NCBI RefSeq assembly: GCF_003052165.1
Contig: NZ_CP024869.1
Span: 2,514,001-2,578,000 of the forward strand
DNA: 64,000 nucleotides
From: Dietzia sp. JS16-p6b
Lineage (GTDB): Bacteria; Actinomycetota; Actinomycetes; Mycobacteriales; Mycobacteriaceae
Direction of reading: 5' to 3'
The notes under the pieces are model-generated. The model saw only the letters and a list, made by a program, of their open reading frames with translations, searched no databases and had not been told where the DNA came from. The position numbers were made by a program, and so were the translations under genes. How positions within the stretch are numbered: position 1 is the first letter of the stretch; every line of letters begins with the position of its first letter. Positions 53,358 through 63,290 of the stretch are shown here, piece by piece.

Positions 53358-54396
53358 CCGTCAGGGTCACCTCGCCCTGGTCCCAGCCGGAGCAGGCCAC
53401 GCGCAGCTGCTCGTGCGCGGGGGTGGTGGAGTCCACGTAGAAGTGCAGGAGCCGGCGGCCGTTGCAGCTCTCGGCGCCCACGCACTCGCCTGTGCCCTCC
53501 AGACGGTCGACCAGGTGGTCCTCGAGGTCCCGCAGCCCGGGCAGTGAGCCCGACCCCGGCAGCCCGCAGTCCTCGACATCCGTATAGGGCACGTGGACGG
53601 CGACGTGCCGGTCGAACTCCGGTGCCGAGAGCGCCACCAGGGGCACGCGCACCACGGCGACCATCGGACCCTGCGAGGTGTCGCCGTGCAGGATCTGCCA
53701 GGCCGGCTCCCCCGCCTCGTCGGTGTTCTCCTGCTCGATCTCCCGCAAGATGCCGGGCAGCGCGTACAGCGACACCGCATCGTCCCCCGGGGCCGTGGCG
53801 TTGGAGCGGATCGTGCCCACCCACGTCTCCACCGCGGCCTCGCCGCACATCGCGTCGAGCAACAGGTAGGCGGCGATCGAGGGATCGGATCCCACCAGTC
53901 CGGCGAACCCGGGATGGTGGACGGTCACGTCGGCCCGGGAGAGCCCCACGTCCACCACCACCTCCGCCTCGTCGAACCCCAGCCGCCGGTCGCGGAAGTG
54001 CATGGCGCGCCCGGGGACCGGGTCACGCAGGTCGGCGAATGTCCACTCGGAATCGTCGGGCGGGGCCTGGGCGAGCCAGCGGCGCGCCACCCCGCGCAGT
54101 TCCGGCACCCCGGCCGCGGTGACGGTCAGCCGGTGCGGATCACCCTCGGATGCGGGGACGAACTCCCACGAGAGACCGGGATCGATGGCCTCGATGAGCG
54201 AGGTGATCTCCGGGACCACCCGGCGGGCGTTCCCCGACTCGATCGCGGCGGTCGTACGACGACACCCGCCCTCGGACCACCACCGCCAGAAGGTGGCCAC
54301 GGCCCGCTCCGAACGCAGCCTGGCGGTCTCGATGCGGACGCCGGACAGGTCCATCGACCTGGAGAGTTGTCGGGGTCGTGCCGCGCCGATCGCCAT
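53311..54396 (-). CDS. DUF695-like conserved protein
   Basis: A 361-residue soluble protein that I assign to the DUF695 group because of a C-terminal half with RHVAVHVPYTDVEDCGLPGSGSLPGLRDLEDHLVDRLEG and HFYVDSTTPAHEQLRVACSGWDQGEVTLTVTDDPGW. The N-terminal half (ATFWRWWSEGGCRRTTAAIESGN) has the conserved helical start. Function unknown. ACGGAGGGAGAACGG precedes the ATG. Its end overlaps the end of eccE. Confidence 0.75.
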   Translation of the reverse strand: MAIGAARPRQLSRSMDLSGVRIETARLRSERAVATFWRWWSEGGCRRTTAAIESGNARRVVPEITSLIEAIDPGLSWEFVPASEGDPHRLTVTAAGVPELRGVARRWLAQAPPDDSEWTFADLRDPVPGRAMHFRDRRLGFDEAEVVVDVGLSRADVTVHHPGFAGLVGSDPSIAAYLLLDAMCGEAAVETWVGTIRSNATAPGDDAVSLYALPGILREIEQENTDEAGEPAWQILHGDTSQGPMVAVVRVPLVALSAPEFDRHVAVHVPYTDVEDCGLPGSGSLPGLRDLEDHLVDRLEGTGECVGAESCNGRRLLHFYVDSTTPAHEQLRVACSGWDQGEVTLTVTDDPGWRKVQHLRV

Positions 54397-54573
54397 CCGT
54401 TCTCCCTCCGTCCGTCACGGTCCGTCCGCCTCGTCTGAATCCAGTATCCGGATATCGCGCCTCTCGTGCCCGGAAGCGGCACACCCGGGACCGGATTCGG
54501 GCCGAGCGTGCGGGTCGGCTGGCCGACCGCACAACGGGTGCGCGAGCGCGCCCACACTGGAAGAGTCTCGGGT

Positions 54574-55662
54574 ATGTCCACGCCCCACGGATCCCCCGAC
54601 GCCCCCGCCGGCCCGCGCGTCCTCGTCATCGGTGCGACCGGCTACATCGGCTCCCGGCTCGTCCCCCGACTGCTCGCCGACGGTGCCCGCGTCTCTGTCC
54701 TGGCGCGCACCCCCTCCCGGCTCGACGACGTGCCGTGGCGGGACCAGGTGGCCATCCACGAGGGCGGGCTGGCGGACGAGGTCGCGTTGACCGAGGCGCT
54801 CGCCGGCGTCGATGTGGCCTGCCACCTCGTCCACTCGATGGGCCACACCGCGGACTTCGAGAAGGAGGAACGCGAGACCACCGAGATCTTCGTCCGGGCC
54901 GTCGAGGCCGCCGGGGTGGGGCGCATCGTGCACCTGTCCGGGCTGCACCCGGAGGGCGAGACGGACCTGTCGACGCACCTGCGCTCGCGCGTCGAGGTGG
55001 GGCGGATCATGCTGGCCTCGTCCGTGCCGGCGCTGGTGATCCAGGCCGGGGTCGTGATCGGCTCGGGGTCCGCGTCCTTCGAGATGATCCGGCATCTGAC
55101 CACCCGGCTCCCCGGCATGGTCACCCCGAAGTGGGTGAGCAACCGGATCCAGCCGATCGCCGTCCGGGACGTGGTCCACTACCTCGCCGCCGCCACCACG
55201 GTTCCCCTCGAGGGCGAGCTCGCCGACGGCCGCGTGATCGACGTGGGCTCCCCCGACGTGCTGACCTACGGGCAGATGATGCAGATCTACGCCGAGGAGG
55301 CCGGGCTGCACCGCCGGCTCATGGTCCCCGTCCCCGTACTGACCCCCAAGCTGTCCTCGCTGTGGATGGGTCTGGTCACCCCGCTCGAGACCGGCCTGGC
55401 CCGGCCGCTGGTGGAATCGCTGCGCTGCGAGGCGATCGTCCTCAACGACGACGCCGACGAGGTGCTCGGCGCCCCGCCCGGCGGCCGCACGAGCTATCGG
55501 CAGGCCCTGCGCGAGGCCCTGCGCGTGCCCCACGGCCCCGCCCGGCCCGCGCTGTGGCCCGCGGCCGACCCACTCGGCGACCCGGCCCGGCTGCTGCCCA
55601 GCGACGCCGACTGGGCGGGGGTGCGCCCGCCCGCCGTGTGGCACGCCCGCACGGGGAAGTAG
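54574..55662 (+). CDS. NAD(P)-binding protein, atypical SDR/NmrA type
   Basis: A 362-residue atypical SDR. RVLVIGATGYIGSRLVPRLLADGARVSVLARTPSRL is the GXXGXXG dinucleotide site with an Arg favouring NADP; HLVHSMGHTADF and RIVHLSGLHPEGE are the next strands. No YxxxK is apparent, so it may be a sensor or a reductase of the NmrA-like branch. The open frame extends to 54466, but the ATG at 54574 gives the right N-terminus. Confidence 0.82.
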   Translation: MSTPHGSPDAPAGPRVLVIGATGYIGSRLVPRLLADGARVSVLARTPSRLDDVPWRDQVAIHEGGLADEVALTEALAGVDVACHLVHSMGHTADFEKEERETTEIFVRAVEAAGVGRIVHLSGLHPEGETDLSTHLRSRVEVGRIMLASSVPALVIQAGVVIGSGSASFEMIRHLTTRLPGMVTPKWVSNRIQPIAVRDVVHYLAAATTVPLEGELADGRVIDVGSPDVLTYGQMMQIYAEEAGLHRRLMVPVPVLTPKLSSLWMGLVTPLETGLARPLVESLRCEAIVLNDDADEVLGAPPGGRTSYRQALREALRVPHGPARPALWPAADPLGDPARLLPSDADWAGVRPPAVWHARTGK

Positions 55663-55705
55663 AGACCGGCGCCATGGGCACCGCGGGCGAGGGACACGGG
55701 CGAGC

Positions 55706-56443
55706 ATGACCGAGGGCAGAATCGACCCCATGCCTGAGCCCGCGCCCACCACCCTGCTCGGCCGCTACCGGCACGCCTTCCGCACCGGCGAGATGGAGAC
55801 CGCGCCGGTGCCGCCCACGCGCCGGCGCCTCGTCGTCGTCGTCATCACCCTGGTCGTGGGCACGGCCGTCAGCGCCTGGGCGCTGCGGATCCCACCCGGC
55901 GACACCATGTTCTATCCGGCCACCGCCCTGCTCGCGGCGGTGTGGCTGGTGGGGGCCTTCGCCTCCGGCCCGATCCGGGTGGGATGCGAGCCCTACCGCC
56001 CGGGCCGACCGATCCTGTCCTCGGTCCTCGCCGCCACGGCCCTGGCCCTCGTGTTCTGTGTGGGGGCGGTGGTGGTGGCGCAGATCGAACCGCTCCGCGA
56101 GCCCGTCGAGGCGCTGCTCGCCCACGCCACCGTGGGCAACCTGGCGTTGGTGGCCCTGCTCACGGCCGTCAACGGCGCCGCCGAGGAGTGTTTCCACCGC
56201 GGCGCGGTGTACTCGGCCACCTCGCGCATCCACCCGATCCTGGTGACCACGCTGATCTACGGCGCCGTCACGGCCGCCGCGGGCATCCCGCTGCTCGTGG
56301 TCGCCGCGCTCGTGCTGGGTCTGGTCACCGCGGTGCAGCGGCGGTGCACCGGCGGGGTGCTGGGGCCCATCGTCACCCACGTGGTCTGGTCGATGGTCAT
56401 GCTGTTCGCACTCTCGCCGATCTTCGACGCCGCGAGCGGGTAG
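55706..56443 (+). CDS. CPBP family intramembrane metalloprotease
   Basis: A 245-residue membrane protein with about six helices. The CPBP/Abi motif 1 is AAEECFHRGAVYSATSR (the EExxxR pair), and motif 2 is a His in PIVTHVVWSMVML. Bacterial members are abortive-phage or self-immunity proteases of unknown substrates. The ATG at 55706 lies 41 bases after the previous stop; an ATG at 55730 is an alternative. Confidence 0.85.
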   Translation: MTEGRIDPMPEPAPTTLLGRYRHAFRTGEMETAPVPPTRRRLVVVVITLVVGTAVSAWALRIPPGDTMFYPATALLAAVWLVGAFASGPIRVGCEPYRPGRPILSSVLAATALALVFCVGAVVVAQIEPLREPVEALLAHATVGNLALVALLTAVNGAAEECFHRGAVYSATSRIHPILVTTLIYGAVTAAAGIPLLVVAALVLGLVTAVQRRCTGGVLGPIVTHVVWSMVMLFALSPIFDAASG

Positions 56444-56447
56444 CCGA

Positions 56448-57374
56448 CTACCCCCCGCAGCACTCCGCCCCGGCCCCCGGGCCGCGATCCGGGCCGGGGC
56501 GCACCTCACGGGTGGTGAGGTTCCTGGCCGCGAGGTCGACATCCGCCGGGTAGTCCACCCCCACCAGCGACAGGCCGCACGCGGGCGCCACGGGCACCGC
56601 CGACGACCGCTGCCTCTCGTCCAGCAGCCCGGTGATCCACTCCTGGCCGCGCCGGCCCTCCCCCACGGCCATCACCGCGCCCACCAGGCTGCGCACCATG
56701 GACCAGCAGAACGCGTCGGCGCTCACCGACGCGGTCCACACCTCGGCCGCCCCGGGCGCGTCAGGCCCGCGCGGATCCGGCTCGGCGCGCCAGTCGAAGC
56801 GCTGCAACTCCCGGATCGTCGTGGCGCCCTCCCGGCGACGACAGAACGCCGCGAAGTCGTGCAGGCCCAGCAGTCGCGAGGAGGCCTCACGCACCGCGTC
56901 CAGGTCCGCCGTCCGTGTCCAGGCCGCGGTGTCGCGGGCGCGGGTCGGCTCGGGCCCCCACGGCGCGGTGGTGAGCCGGTACTCGTAGTGGCGGCGCAGC
57001 GCCGAGAAGCGGGCGTCGAAGTCCGCGGGCGCCCACCGGGCGTGCATCACCGCGATGTCGGGGGGCAGGAGCCTGGCGAGTCTGCGCACCAGAGCCTCGG
57101 GGCGCCCGTCGAACGACCGCTGATCCAGCCACGCCGGGTCCACGTCGAGGTGGCACACCTGGGCCCGGGCGTGGACCCCGGCGTCGGTGCGGCCGGCGAC
57201 CGTCAGGGTCACCGGGTGGCGCAACACGGTCCCGAGCTGCTCCTCCAGGACCCCGCACACCGTGCGCAGGCCGGGCTGCCGGGCCCACCCGGAGAAGTCG
57301 GTGCCGTCGTAGGCCACGTCCAGGCGGATCCGGCGGGTGGATGTGTCGGCCGCGAACTCCGACGGGGTGATCAT
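56448..57374 (-). CDS. truA: tRNA pseudouridine(38-40) synthase TruA
   Basis: A 308-residue TruA. Asp64 in [16 protein letters not shown] is the catalytic nucleophile; [21 protein letters not shown] is the usual start and [23 protein letters not shown] the C-terminal motif. Modifies uridines in the tRNA anticodon arm. In related genomes it directly follows rplQ; here three plus-strand genes and a terminator separate them. Confidence 0.95.
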   Translation of the reverse strand: MITPSEFAADTSTRRIRLDVAYDGTDFSGWARQPGLRTVCGVLEEQLGTVLRHPVTLTVAGRTDAGVHARAQVCHLDVDPAWLDQRSFDGRPEALVRRLARLLPPDIAVMHARWAPADFDARFSALRRHYEYRLTTAPWGPEPTRARDTAAWTRTADLDAVREASSRLLGLHDFAAFCRRREGATTIRELQRFDWRAEPDPRGPDAPGAAEVWTASVSADAFCWSMVRSLVGAVMAVGEGRRGQEWITGLLDERQRSSAVPVAPACGLSLVGVDYPADVDLAARNLTTREVRPGPDRGPGAGAECCGG

Positions 57375-57421
57375 GACCGTCGACGCTAGTCCACCGGCCC
57401 CGGCCGTGGCAGGCTCGGGTC

Positions 57422-57958
57422 ATGCCGCGCCCGACCACCAAGACCGCACTGCTCGAGGCGGCCGCCGGGGAGTACGAGCGGCTGCACCTCGCCCTCGACC
57501 GGTTCGACCCCGTGGTACTGGCCGACGTCACCTGGGAGGCGGAGATCGAGGACACCTCCCGGCACCCGCGGGACGTGCTCACCCACATCCACGCCTGGCA
57601 GCTCATGGCCCTGGGCTGGGCGGAGACGGGGGACGCCGGCGGTACGCCCGCGATCCCCGGTGAGGGGCGCACCTGGCGCGAGACCCCGGCGATCAACGCC
57701 GAGATCCGCGAGCGCTACCTGGGCACCTCGTACGCCGACGCCGTCGACCTGCTCGCCGGCAGCCACGCCCGGTGCCTCGCCGTGATCTCCTCGCACTCCG
57801 ACGAGGACCTCTTCACCCGGGGCCGCCACGCCTGGACCGGGAGCACCACGCTCGGTGCCTACCTCGTCTCCGCCACCTCGAGCCACTACGTGTGGGGGTG
57901 CAAGACCCTCCGTCGGATCCGGCGCGCGCTGCCGGCGCGCGTGATCTCGGGGACATGA
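57422..57958 (+). CDS. ClbS/DfsB family four-helix bundle protein
   Basis: A 178-residue protein of the DinB-like ClbS/DfsB group: MPRPTTKTALLEAAAGEYERLHLALDRF, then DVLTHIHAWQLMALGW with a conserved His, and TRGRHAWTGSTTLGAYLVSATSSHYVWGCKTLRRI at the end. ClbS itself protects against colibactin; most members have no known role. Overlaps the next gene by ATGA, so it is made with the toroid-type protein. Confidence 0.85.
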   Translation: MPRPTTKTALLEAAAGEYERLHLALDRFDPVVLADVTWEAEIEDTSRHPRDVLTHIHAWQLMALGWAETGDAGGTPAIPGEGRTWRETPAINAEIRERYLGTSYADAVDLLAGSHARCLAVISSHSDEDLFTRGRHAWTGSTTLGAYLVSATSSHYVWGCKTLRRIRRALPARVISGT

Positions 57959-58884
57959 GCGGCCACCCCGACGTGCTGCCGTGGCTGCGGGCGGCCGACC
58001 CGTCGTCCGCGTACCTCGCCGCCCGCGACCTGGAGGACCGTGACGACCCGGTGCTGCGGTCCGCTATCGCGGACTCCGGGGTGGGCGCGGCGCTGCTCGG
58101 GTACCGGCGTTCGGACGGGCACTGGGGATCCGGCTTCGCCCTGCCCCAGTGGACCAGCACGCACGACACGGTGCTCGAACTCGCCGGGCTGGGGCTGGAC
58201 CCCGGCGACCCCCGCGCGACCTCGTCCGTGCGGATGGTCCTGGAGGCGCCACGGTGCGCCGACGGCGGCCTCCGCGTGAGCCCGACCGCCCACCGCAGCG
58301 ACGTGTGCATCAACGGTATGGCGCTGACCTACTGCAGCCGATTCGGCGCGCAGACGCCTCTGTTGGCCGGGCTGATCGACGCGATCCTCGCCGAGCGCAT
58401 GGCCGACGGCGGGTTCAACTGCCGGAGCACGCGGTCGGGGGCCACGCATTCCTCCGTGCACAGCACCACGAGCGTGATTGAGGGGTTCACCGCCTATCTC
58501 TCGGCCGGGCACGCGTACCGCGCCGACGAGGTCGCCGGGGCCCGCGCGGAGGCCATCGAGTTCCTGCTGGTCCACAGGCTGTTCCGCAGCCACCGGACCG
58601 GCCAGGTGATCCGCCCGGAGTTCACCCGGCTCCACCATCCCGCGCGGTGGCGATTCGACGTCCTGCGGGGCCTCGACGCCGTCACCGCGGCCGGTGTCGT
58701 CGCCGACGAGCGGCTCTCCGACGGTCTCGACGTGCTCCGCCGGCGGCGTCGCGCCGACGGACGGTGGGCCGGCGCCCGCGGGTATCCCGGCGCCACCCAC
58801 GTGGAGTACCCGGCATCCCGCGAGCCGAACCCGTGGATCACGGTCATCGCGCTGCGGATCCTGCGGAGGGTCGGGGTGGACTGA
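57955..58884 (+). CDS. terpenoid cyclase/prenyltransferase alpha-alpha toroid-like protein
   Basis: A 309-residue soluble protein with repeats reminiscent of squalene-cyclase/prenyltransferase alpha6-alpha6 barrels: DGHWGSGFALPQW, DGGLRVSPTAHRSDVCINGM, DGGFNCRSTRSGATHSSVHSTTSVIEGFTAYL and DGRWAGARGYPG. The DXDD cyclase acid is not evident, so it may be a binding or unrelated hydrolytic toroid. Four Cys are spread over repeat loops. Its ATG overlaps the DfsB stop. No function can be stated. Confidence 0.65.
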   Translation: MSGHPDVLPWLRAADPSSAYLAARDLEDRDDPVLRSAIADSGVGAALLGYRRSDGHWGSGFALPQWTSTHDTVLELAGLGLDPGDPRATSSVRMVLEAPRCADGGLRVSPTAHRSDVCINGMALTYCSRFGAQTPLLAGLIDAILAERMADGGFNCRSTRSGATHSSVHSTTSVIEGFTAYLSAGHAYRADEVAGARAEAIEFLLVHRLFRSHRTGQVIRPEFTRLHHPARWRFDVLRGLDAVTAAGVVADERLSDGLDVLRRRRRADGRWAGARGYPGATHVEYPASREPNPWITVIALRILRRVGVD

Positions 58885-58919
58885 GAACGCGGAGAGCGGA
58901 ACTCGTCCAGGATGGTGGT

Positions 58920-59819
58920 ATGCAGTCTCCCCGCCTCGCGGCCCCCGTCGCCGTCCTCGCCACCGCCCTCGCCGCCGCCTCCGCCCTGGGGGCCTGCGCC
59001 GCCGACGACGAGGGGGCCGCGGACGGTCCACCAACGGCCGTCACCGAACTCGACCCCGACGCCGGCCCGACCTACGCCCGCTACGTGGCCCTGGGCGACT
59101 CGTTCGCCGCCCTCGGCGCCACGGACACCCCCACCAGCGGGCCCGACCGGTGCCTGCGGTCCACCGCGAACTACGCGTCTCTCCTCGCCGAGCGCCGGGA
59201 CGTGGGAGAACTCGTCGACGTGACGTGTGGTGGCGCGGAGACGACCGACATGACCGAACCCCAGATCCCTGAGACGCCGCCCCAGTTCGACGCACTGACC
59301 CCCGACACGGACCTGGTCACGCTGTCGATCGGCGGGAACGACATCGGATTCGGCGCGATGGTGGGCTGCATCGTCCAGACCCCACGGGCGGAGACCGGGG
59401 CGCCGTGCCGCGACCGGCTCGAGGACGCGGTGACCGATCAACTCGACGCGCTCGGCGACCGGCTGGACCGGGTGTACGAAGGGATCCGCGACCGCTCCCC
59501 CGACGCGCGGGTCGTCACCACCGCCTACCTGCCGCTGGTCCCCGACGACGGCGGGTGCGAGTTCGTCTCCGGGATGAGCCCCGGGGACGTCACGTGGACA
59601 CGCCACGTGACCGAGCGGATCAACATGATCGTGGCGGACGCCGCCGATCGGGCGGGCGCGGACGTGGTGCTGCCCGAGGACGCCGCCGAACGGAGCGCGT
59701 GCGCGCCCGCCGCGGAGCGGTACACCGACTTCACCGGGCAGGAGACCCGGTCGCATCCCATGCACCCGACGCAGGCGGGGCACGTGGCGATGGCGGAGGC
59801 CGTCGGCGCGGTGCTGTGA
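58920..59819 (+). CDS. secreted SGNH/GDSL hydrolase lipoprotein
   Basis: A 299-residue esterase-like protein. An N-terminal signal with lipobox LGAC puts Cys26 at the membrane. SGNH block I is ALGDSFAALG (Ser61), block III LSIGGNDIGFG, and block V HPTQAGH (His282). Cys pairs in DRCLRST, VTCGGAE, VGCIVQ, PCRD, GGCEF and SACAP suggest disulfides. Similar actinobacterial proteins are lipid or polysaccharide esterases. It follows the toroid-type protein after 35 bases. Confidence 0.9.
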   Translation: MQSPRLAAPVAVLATALAAASALGACAADDEGAADGPPTAVTELDPDAGPTYARYVALGDSFAALGATDTPTSGPDRCLRSTANYASLLAERRDVGELVDVTCGGAETTDMTEPQIPETPPQFDALTPDTDLVTLSIGGNDIGFGAMVGCIVQTPRAETGAPCRDRLEDAVTDQLDALGDRLDRVYEGIRDRSPDARVVTTAYLPLVPDDGGCEFVSGMSPGDVTWTRHVTERINMIVADAADRAGADVVLPEDAAERSACAPAAERYTDFTGQETRSHPMHPTQAGHVAMAEAVGAVL

Positions 59820-59821
59820 GC

Positions 59822-59866
59822 GACGGGGCTCTGAACGACGGGGCTCTGGACGGCGGGGCTCTGGAC
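59822..59866 (+). repeat. three tandem 15-base units before the terminator
   Basis: GACGGGGCTCTGAAC, GACGGGGCTCTGGAC and GGCGGGGCTCTGGAC follow directly on the SGNH gene stop codon. The period is 15 bases with one or two changes each. Confidence 0.8.
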
Positions 59867-59870
59867 GACA

Positions 59871-59911
59871 AGGGGCCCCGCCCTCCGCATGACGCGGCGG
59901 GCGGGGCCCCT
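59871..59911. terminator. bidirectional hairpin terminator
   Basis: AGGGGCCCCGCCC (59871-59883) pairs perfectly with GGGCGGGGCCCCT (59899-59911), and CCGC/GCGG pair inside the loop. It lies between the converging SGNH and ribosomal-protein operons and can end both. Flanks lack a U-tract on one side. Confidence 0.8.
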
Positions 59912-59946
59912 CACACCGGATCCGGGACGGATCGGCCCTCGATGAC

Positions 59947-60543
59947 TCAGGCCTTGTCGGTGTCCTCGCTGGTGGCGTGGGTCGTGTCCTCGGACACGGC
60001 GTCGGCGGTCTCCTCGGCGGTGTCCACGTCGGCGTCGTCCGCGGCCTCAACCTGATCGGCGATCGGGCTGTTGGCCTCGGCCTCGGCGGTCACCTCGTCC
60101 GTGGTCTCCTCGGCGGGCTCCGCCGGGCCCGCGGCCTTCTTGGAGGCGGCGGCACGGGTGGCACGGGAGGCCTCGGCGGAGGCGAGCTCCTCGGTGACGA
60201 GCGCGATCATCGCCATGGGCGCGTTGTCGCCCTTGCGGTTCTCGAGCTTGACGATCCGGGTGTAGCCGCCGTCGCGGTTCGCGACCCGGGGGCCGATCTC
60301 GGCGAACAGCTTGTGCAGGACGTCCTTGTCGCGGATGACCTTGGCGGCCTCACGACGGTCGGCCAGCGTGCCACGACGGGCCTTGGTGATGAGCTTCTCC
60401 GCGTACGGACGAAGCAGCTTCGCCTTGGTCTCCGTGGTGCGGATCGCATCGTGCTCGAACAGCTGGGTGGCCAGGTTCGAGAGGATGAGCCGCTGGTGGG
60501 AAGCGGATCCGCCGAGGCGGGCGCCCTTCTTGGGCTTGGGCAT
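59947..60543 (-). CDS. rplQ: 50S ribosomal protein L17
   Basis: L17 of 198 residues. The usual L17 core ends near residue 115 ([23 protein letters not shown]); the remaining 80 residues are an acidic, Ala-rich tail ([29 protein letters not shown]), as in other corynebacteria-like genomes. Starts [21 protein letters not shown]. Last gene of the rpsM-rpsK-rpsD-rpoA-rplQ block. Confidence 0.97.
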   Translation of the reverse strand: MPKPKKGARLGGSASHQRLILSNLATQLFEHDAIRTTETKAKLLRPYAEKLITKARRGTLADRREAAKVIRDKDVLHKLFAEIGPRVANRDGGYTRIVKLENRKGDNAPMAMIALVTEELASAEASRATRAAASKKAAGPAEPAEETTDEVTAEAEANSPIADQVEAADDADVDTAEETADAVSEDTTHATSEDTDKA

Positions 60544-60577
60544 CAGATTCTCCTAGGAATGGTGTGCTGAGAGCTCG

Positions 60578-61612
60578 TCAGAGCTGCTCGGTCTCGGCGT
60601 AATCCTCGCCACCCTCGTCGGTCCACGTGCCGGTCTCGGCGTCGTAACCGGCGACCGAGGCGGGATCGAACCCGGGGGGCGCATCCTTGAGCGACAGGCC
60701 GAGCTCCACGAGCTTGACCTTGACCTCGTCGATCGACTTCTGACCGAAGTTGCGGATGTCGAGCAGGTCGGACTCACTGCGCGCCACGAGCTCGCCCACG
60801 GTGTGGACTCCCTCTCGCTTGAGGCAGTTGTAGGACCGGACGGACAGGTCCAGGTCGTCGATCGGCATGCCGTAGGCGGCGATGTGATCGGCCTCGGCCG
60901 GGCTGGGCCCGATCTCGATGCCCTCGGCCTCGTCGTTGAGCTCCCGCGCCAGGCCGAAGAGCTCGACCAGGGTCTTGCCGGCGGACGCCAGGGCGTCACG
61001 CGCGGTGATCGAGTTCTTGGTCTCGACGTCGAGGACCAGGCGGTCGAAGTCCGTGCGCTGGTGCACACGGGTGGCCTCGACCTTGTAGGTCACCTTGAGC
61101 ACGGGCGAGTAGATCGAGTCGACCGGGATGCGGCCGATCTCGTGTCCCGCGTCCTTGTTGAGCCCGGCGGGGACGTACCCGCGACCGCGCTCGACGACCA
61201 GCTCGATCTCCAGGCGCCCCTTCTCGTTGAGGGTGGCGATGTGCAGGTCCGGGTTGTGCACCTCGACGCCCGCGGGCGGGACGATGTCGCCGGCGGTGAC
61301 GGCGCCCGGACCCTGCTTCTTGAGGTACATGGTGACCGGCTCGTCCTCGACGGACGAGACGACGAGGCCCTTGAGGTTCAGGATGATGTCGGTGACATCC
61401 TCCTTGACGCCCGGCACGGTGGTGAACTCGTGCAGGACACCCTCGATACGGATGCTGGTCACGGCCGCGCCCGGGATGGACGACAGCAGCGTGCGACGCA
61501 GCGAGTTCCCGATGGTGTAGCCGAAACCGGGCTCGAGGGGCTCGAGCACGAACCGCGAACGGTTCTCGGAGACGACCTCCTCGGTGAGTGTGGGCCGCTG
61601 GGAGATGAGCAT
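60578..61612 (-). CDS. rpoA: DNA-directed RNA polymerase subunit alpha
   Basis: RpoA, 344 residues. Dimer domain [41 protein letters not shown] and, after a linker, the alpha-CTD with [46 protein letters not shown]. The acidic tail (AETEQL) is common in actinobacteria. Confidence 0.98.
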   Translation of the reverse strand: MLISQRPTLTEEVVSENRSRFVLEPLEPGFGYTIGNSLRRTLLSSIPGAAVTSIRIEGVLHEFTTVPGVKEDVTDIILNLKGLVVSSVEDEPVTMYLKKQGPGAVTAGDIVPPAGVEVHNPDLHIATLNEKGRLEIELVVERGRGYVPAGLNKDAGHEIGRIPVDSIYSPVLKVTYKVEATRVHQRTDFDRLVLDVETKNSITARDALASAGKTLVELFGLARELNDEAEGIEIGPSPAEADHIAAYGMPIDDLDLSVRSYNCLKREGVHTVGELVARSESDLLDIRNFGQKSIDEVKVKLVELGLSLKDAPPGFDPASVAGYDAETGTWTDEGGEDYAETEQL

Positions 61613-61718
61613 GTGCTACCTCTTTCGATTCTCGGCGTCCGCTATTTGACGCCGTAGTAACCCACCGTCGCCGGGAGGGCCGCGATGTGCGGCCCTCCCG
61701 GCGACGAGGGAGGACGGA

Positions 61719-62324
61719 TCACTTCGAGTAGAGCTCGACGATCAACTGCTCCTGCAGCGGCACGTCGATCTGCGCGCGCTCGGGGAGCTGGTGGACGAGG
61801 ATGCGGAGCGTCGTGGGGACGACCTGCAGCCACGCCGGGACGGGACGCTCGCCGAGGCTCTCCTGGGCGATCTCGAACCAGTCCATCTTGGTGGACTTGG
61901 GACGGACGTCGATGATGTCGTACTGCGAGACCCGGTAGCTCGGGATGGTCACCTTCTGGTCGTTGACCCGGAAGTGGCCGTGGTTCACGAGCTGGCGTGC
62001 CTGGCGACGCGTCTGCGCGAGACCCGCGCGGTACACGACGTTGTCCAGACGCGACTCGAGGATCTGGAGGAGGTTCTCACCGGTCTTACCGCCGCGGCGG
62101 TTGGCCTCCTCGTAGTAGCGACGGAACTGCTTCTCCATCACGCCGTAGGTGAAGCGGGCCTTCTGCTTCTCCTGCAGCTGCGTGCGGTACTCGGACTCCT
62201 TGATCCGCGCGCGGCCGTGGTGGCCGGGCGGGAAGGGCCGACGTTCGAATGCGGTGTCCCCACCGACGAGGTCCACGCCCAGACGGCGGGACTTGCGGGT
62301 GACGGGGCCGGTGTAACGTGCCAT
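61719..62324 (-). CDS. rpsD: 30S ribosomal protein S4
   Basis: S4 of 201 residues, MARYTGPVTRKSRRLGVDLVGGD at the start and the S4 RNA-binding domain ESRLDNVVYRAGLAQTRRQARQLVNHGHFRVNDQKV. A 106-base gap precedes rpoA. Confidence 0.98.
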   Translation of the reverse strand: MARYTGPVTRKSRRLGVDLVGGDTAFERRPFPPGHHGRARIKESEYRTQLQEKQKARFTYGVMEKQFRRYYEEANRRGGKTGENLLQILESRLDNVVYRAGLAQTRRQARQLVNHGHFRVNDQKVTIPSYRVSQYDIIDVRPKSTKMDWFEIAQESLGERPVPAWLQVVPTTLRILVHQLPERAQIDVPLQEQLIVELYSK

Positions 62325-62346
62325 GGTTCTCTACGTTCCTTCCGGC

Positions 62347-62754
62347 TCAGACTCGACGCCGCTTGGGCGGACGACAGCCGTTGTGGGGCTGGGGGGTGAC
62401 ATCGGAGATCGTGCCCACCTCGAGGCCTGCGGCCTGGAGTGAACGGATCGCGGTCTCACGACCCGAACCCGGGCCCTTGACAAAGACGTCGACCTTCTTC
62501 ATGCCGTGCTCCTGCGCCTTGCGGGCCGCGTTCTCGGCGGCGAGCTGAGCGGCGAAGGGCGTCGACTTGCGCGAGCCCTTGAACCCGACGTGGCCCGAGG
62601 ACGCCCAGGCCAGAACGGCACCGGACGGATCGGTGATCGAGACGATCGTGTTGTTGAACGTGCTCTTGATGTGGGCCTGGCCGTGAGCGACGTTCTTCTT
62701 CTCCCTGCGACGGCCCGTCTTCTTGGGGCCCGCAGCGCGTGACTTGGGGGGCAT
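62347..62754 (-). CDS. rpsK: 30S ribosomal protein S11
   Basis: S11 of 135 residues: [30 protein letters not shown] and the conserved end [12 protein letters not shown]. Its ATG shares one base with the rpsM stop. Confidence 0.98.
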   Translation of the reverse strand: MPPKSRAAGPKKTGRRREKKNVAHGQAHIKSTFNNTIVSITDPSGAVLAWASSGHVGFKGSRKSTPFAAQLAAENAARKAQEHGMKKVDVFVKGPGSGRETAIRSLQAAGLEVGTISDVTPQPHNGCRPPKRRRV

Positions 62755-63122
62755 TACTTCTTCTTTCCGGCGACGGTCTTCTTCGGGCCCTTACGGGACC
62801 GGGCGTTGGTCTTGGTGCGCTGTCCGCGGACGGGCAGACCCCGGCGGTGGCGGATGCCCTGGTAGCTGCCGATCTCGATCTTCCGGCGGATATCGCCCTG
62901 GATCTCACGGCGGAGGTCACCCTCGACCTTGTAGTTGCCTTCGATGTCGTCACGAAGGACGGTCAGCTGCTCGTCGGTGAGATCCTTGGTGCGCAGGTCC
63001 GGGCTGATCCCGGTCCGCTCGAGGATCTCGACGGCCCGCGTGCGACCGATGCCGAAAATGTAGGTGAGCGCGATCTCCATACGCTTGTCGCGTGGGAGAT
63101 CGACGCCGGCAAGACGTGCCAT
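62754..63122 (-). CDS. rpsM: 30S ribosomal protein S13
   Basis: S13 of 122 residues: [34 protein letters not shown], and [28 protein letters not shown] at the end. No rpmJ lies between it and infA, unlike in mycobacteria. Confidence 0.98.
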   Translation of the reverse strand: MARLAGVDLPRDKRMEIALTYIFGIGRTRAVEILERTGISPDLRTKDLTDEQLTVLRDDIEGNYKVEGDLRREIQGDIRRKIEIGSYQGIRHRRGLPVRGQRTKTNARSRKGPKKTVAGKKK

Positions 63123-63290
63123 GTGGCGTTTCTCTTTCGTCGTGCGGTAGGTCTGCTCCCCGACCGTCCCCGCTGGCGCATGGTCATCTCACGATGAGCA
63201 TCCGTCCGGGGCCCTGGCCTCCGCATCCAGGGGTGTGGTACCCGCCTCGCCGACGATGCGGGAAGCGGCTGGTACGGGGAGTTGAGCGAT

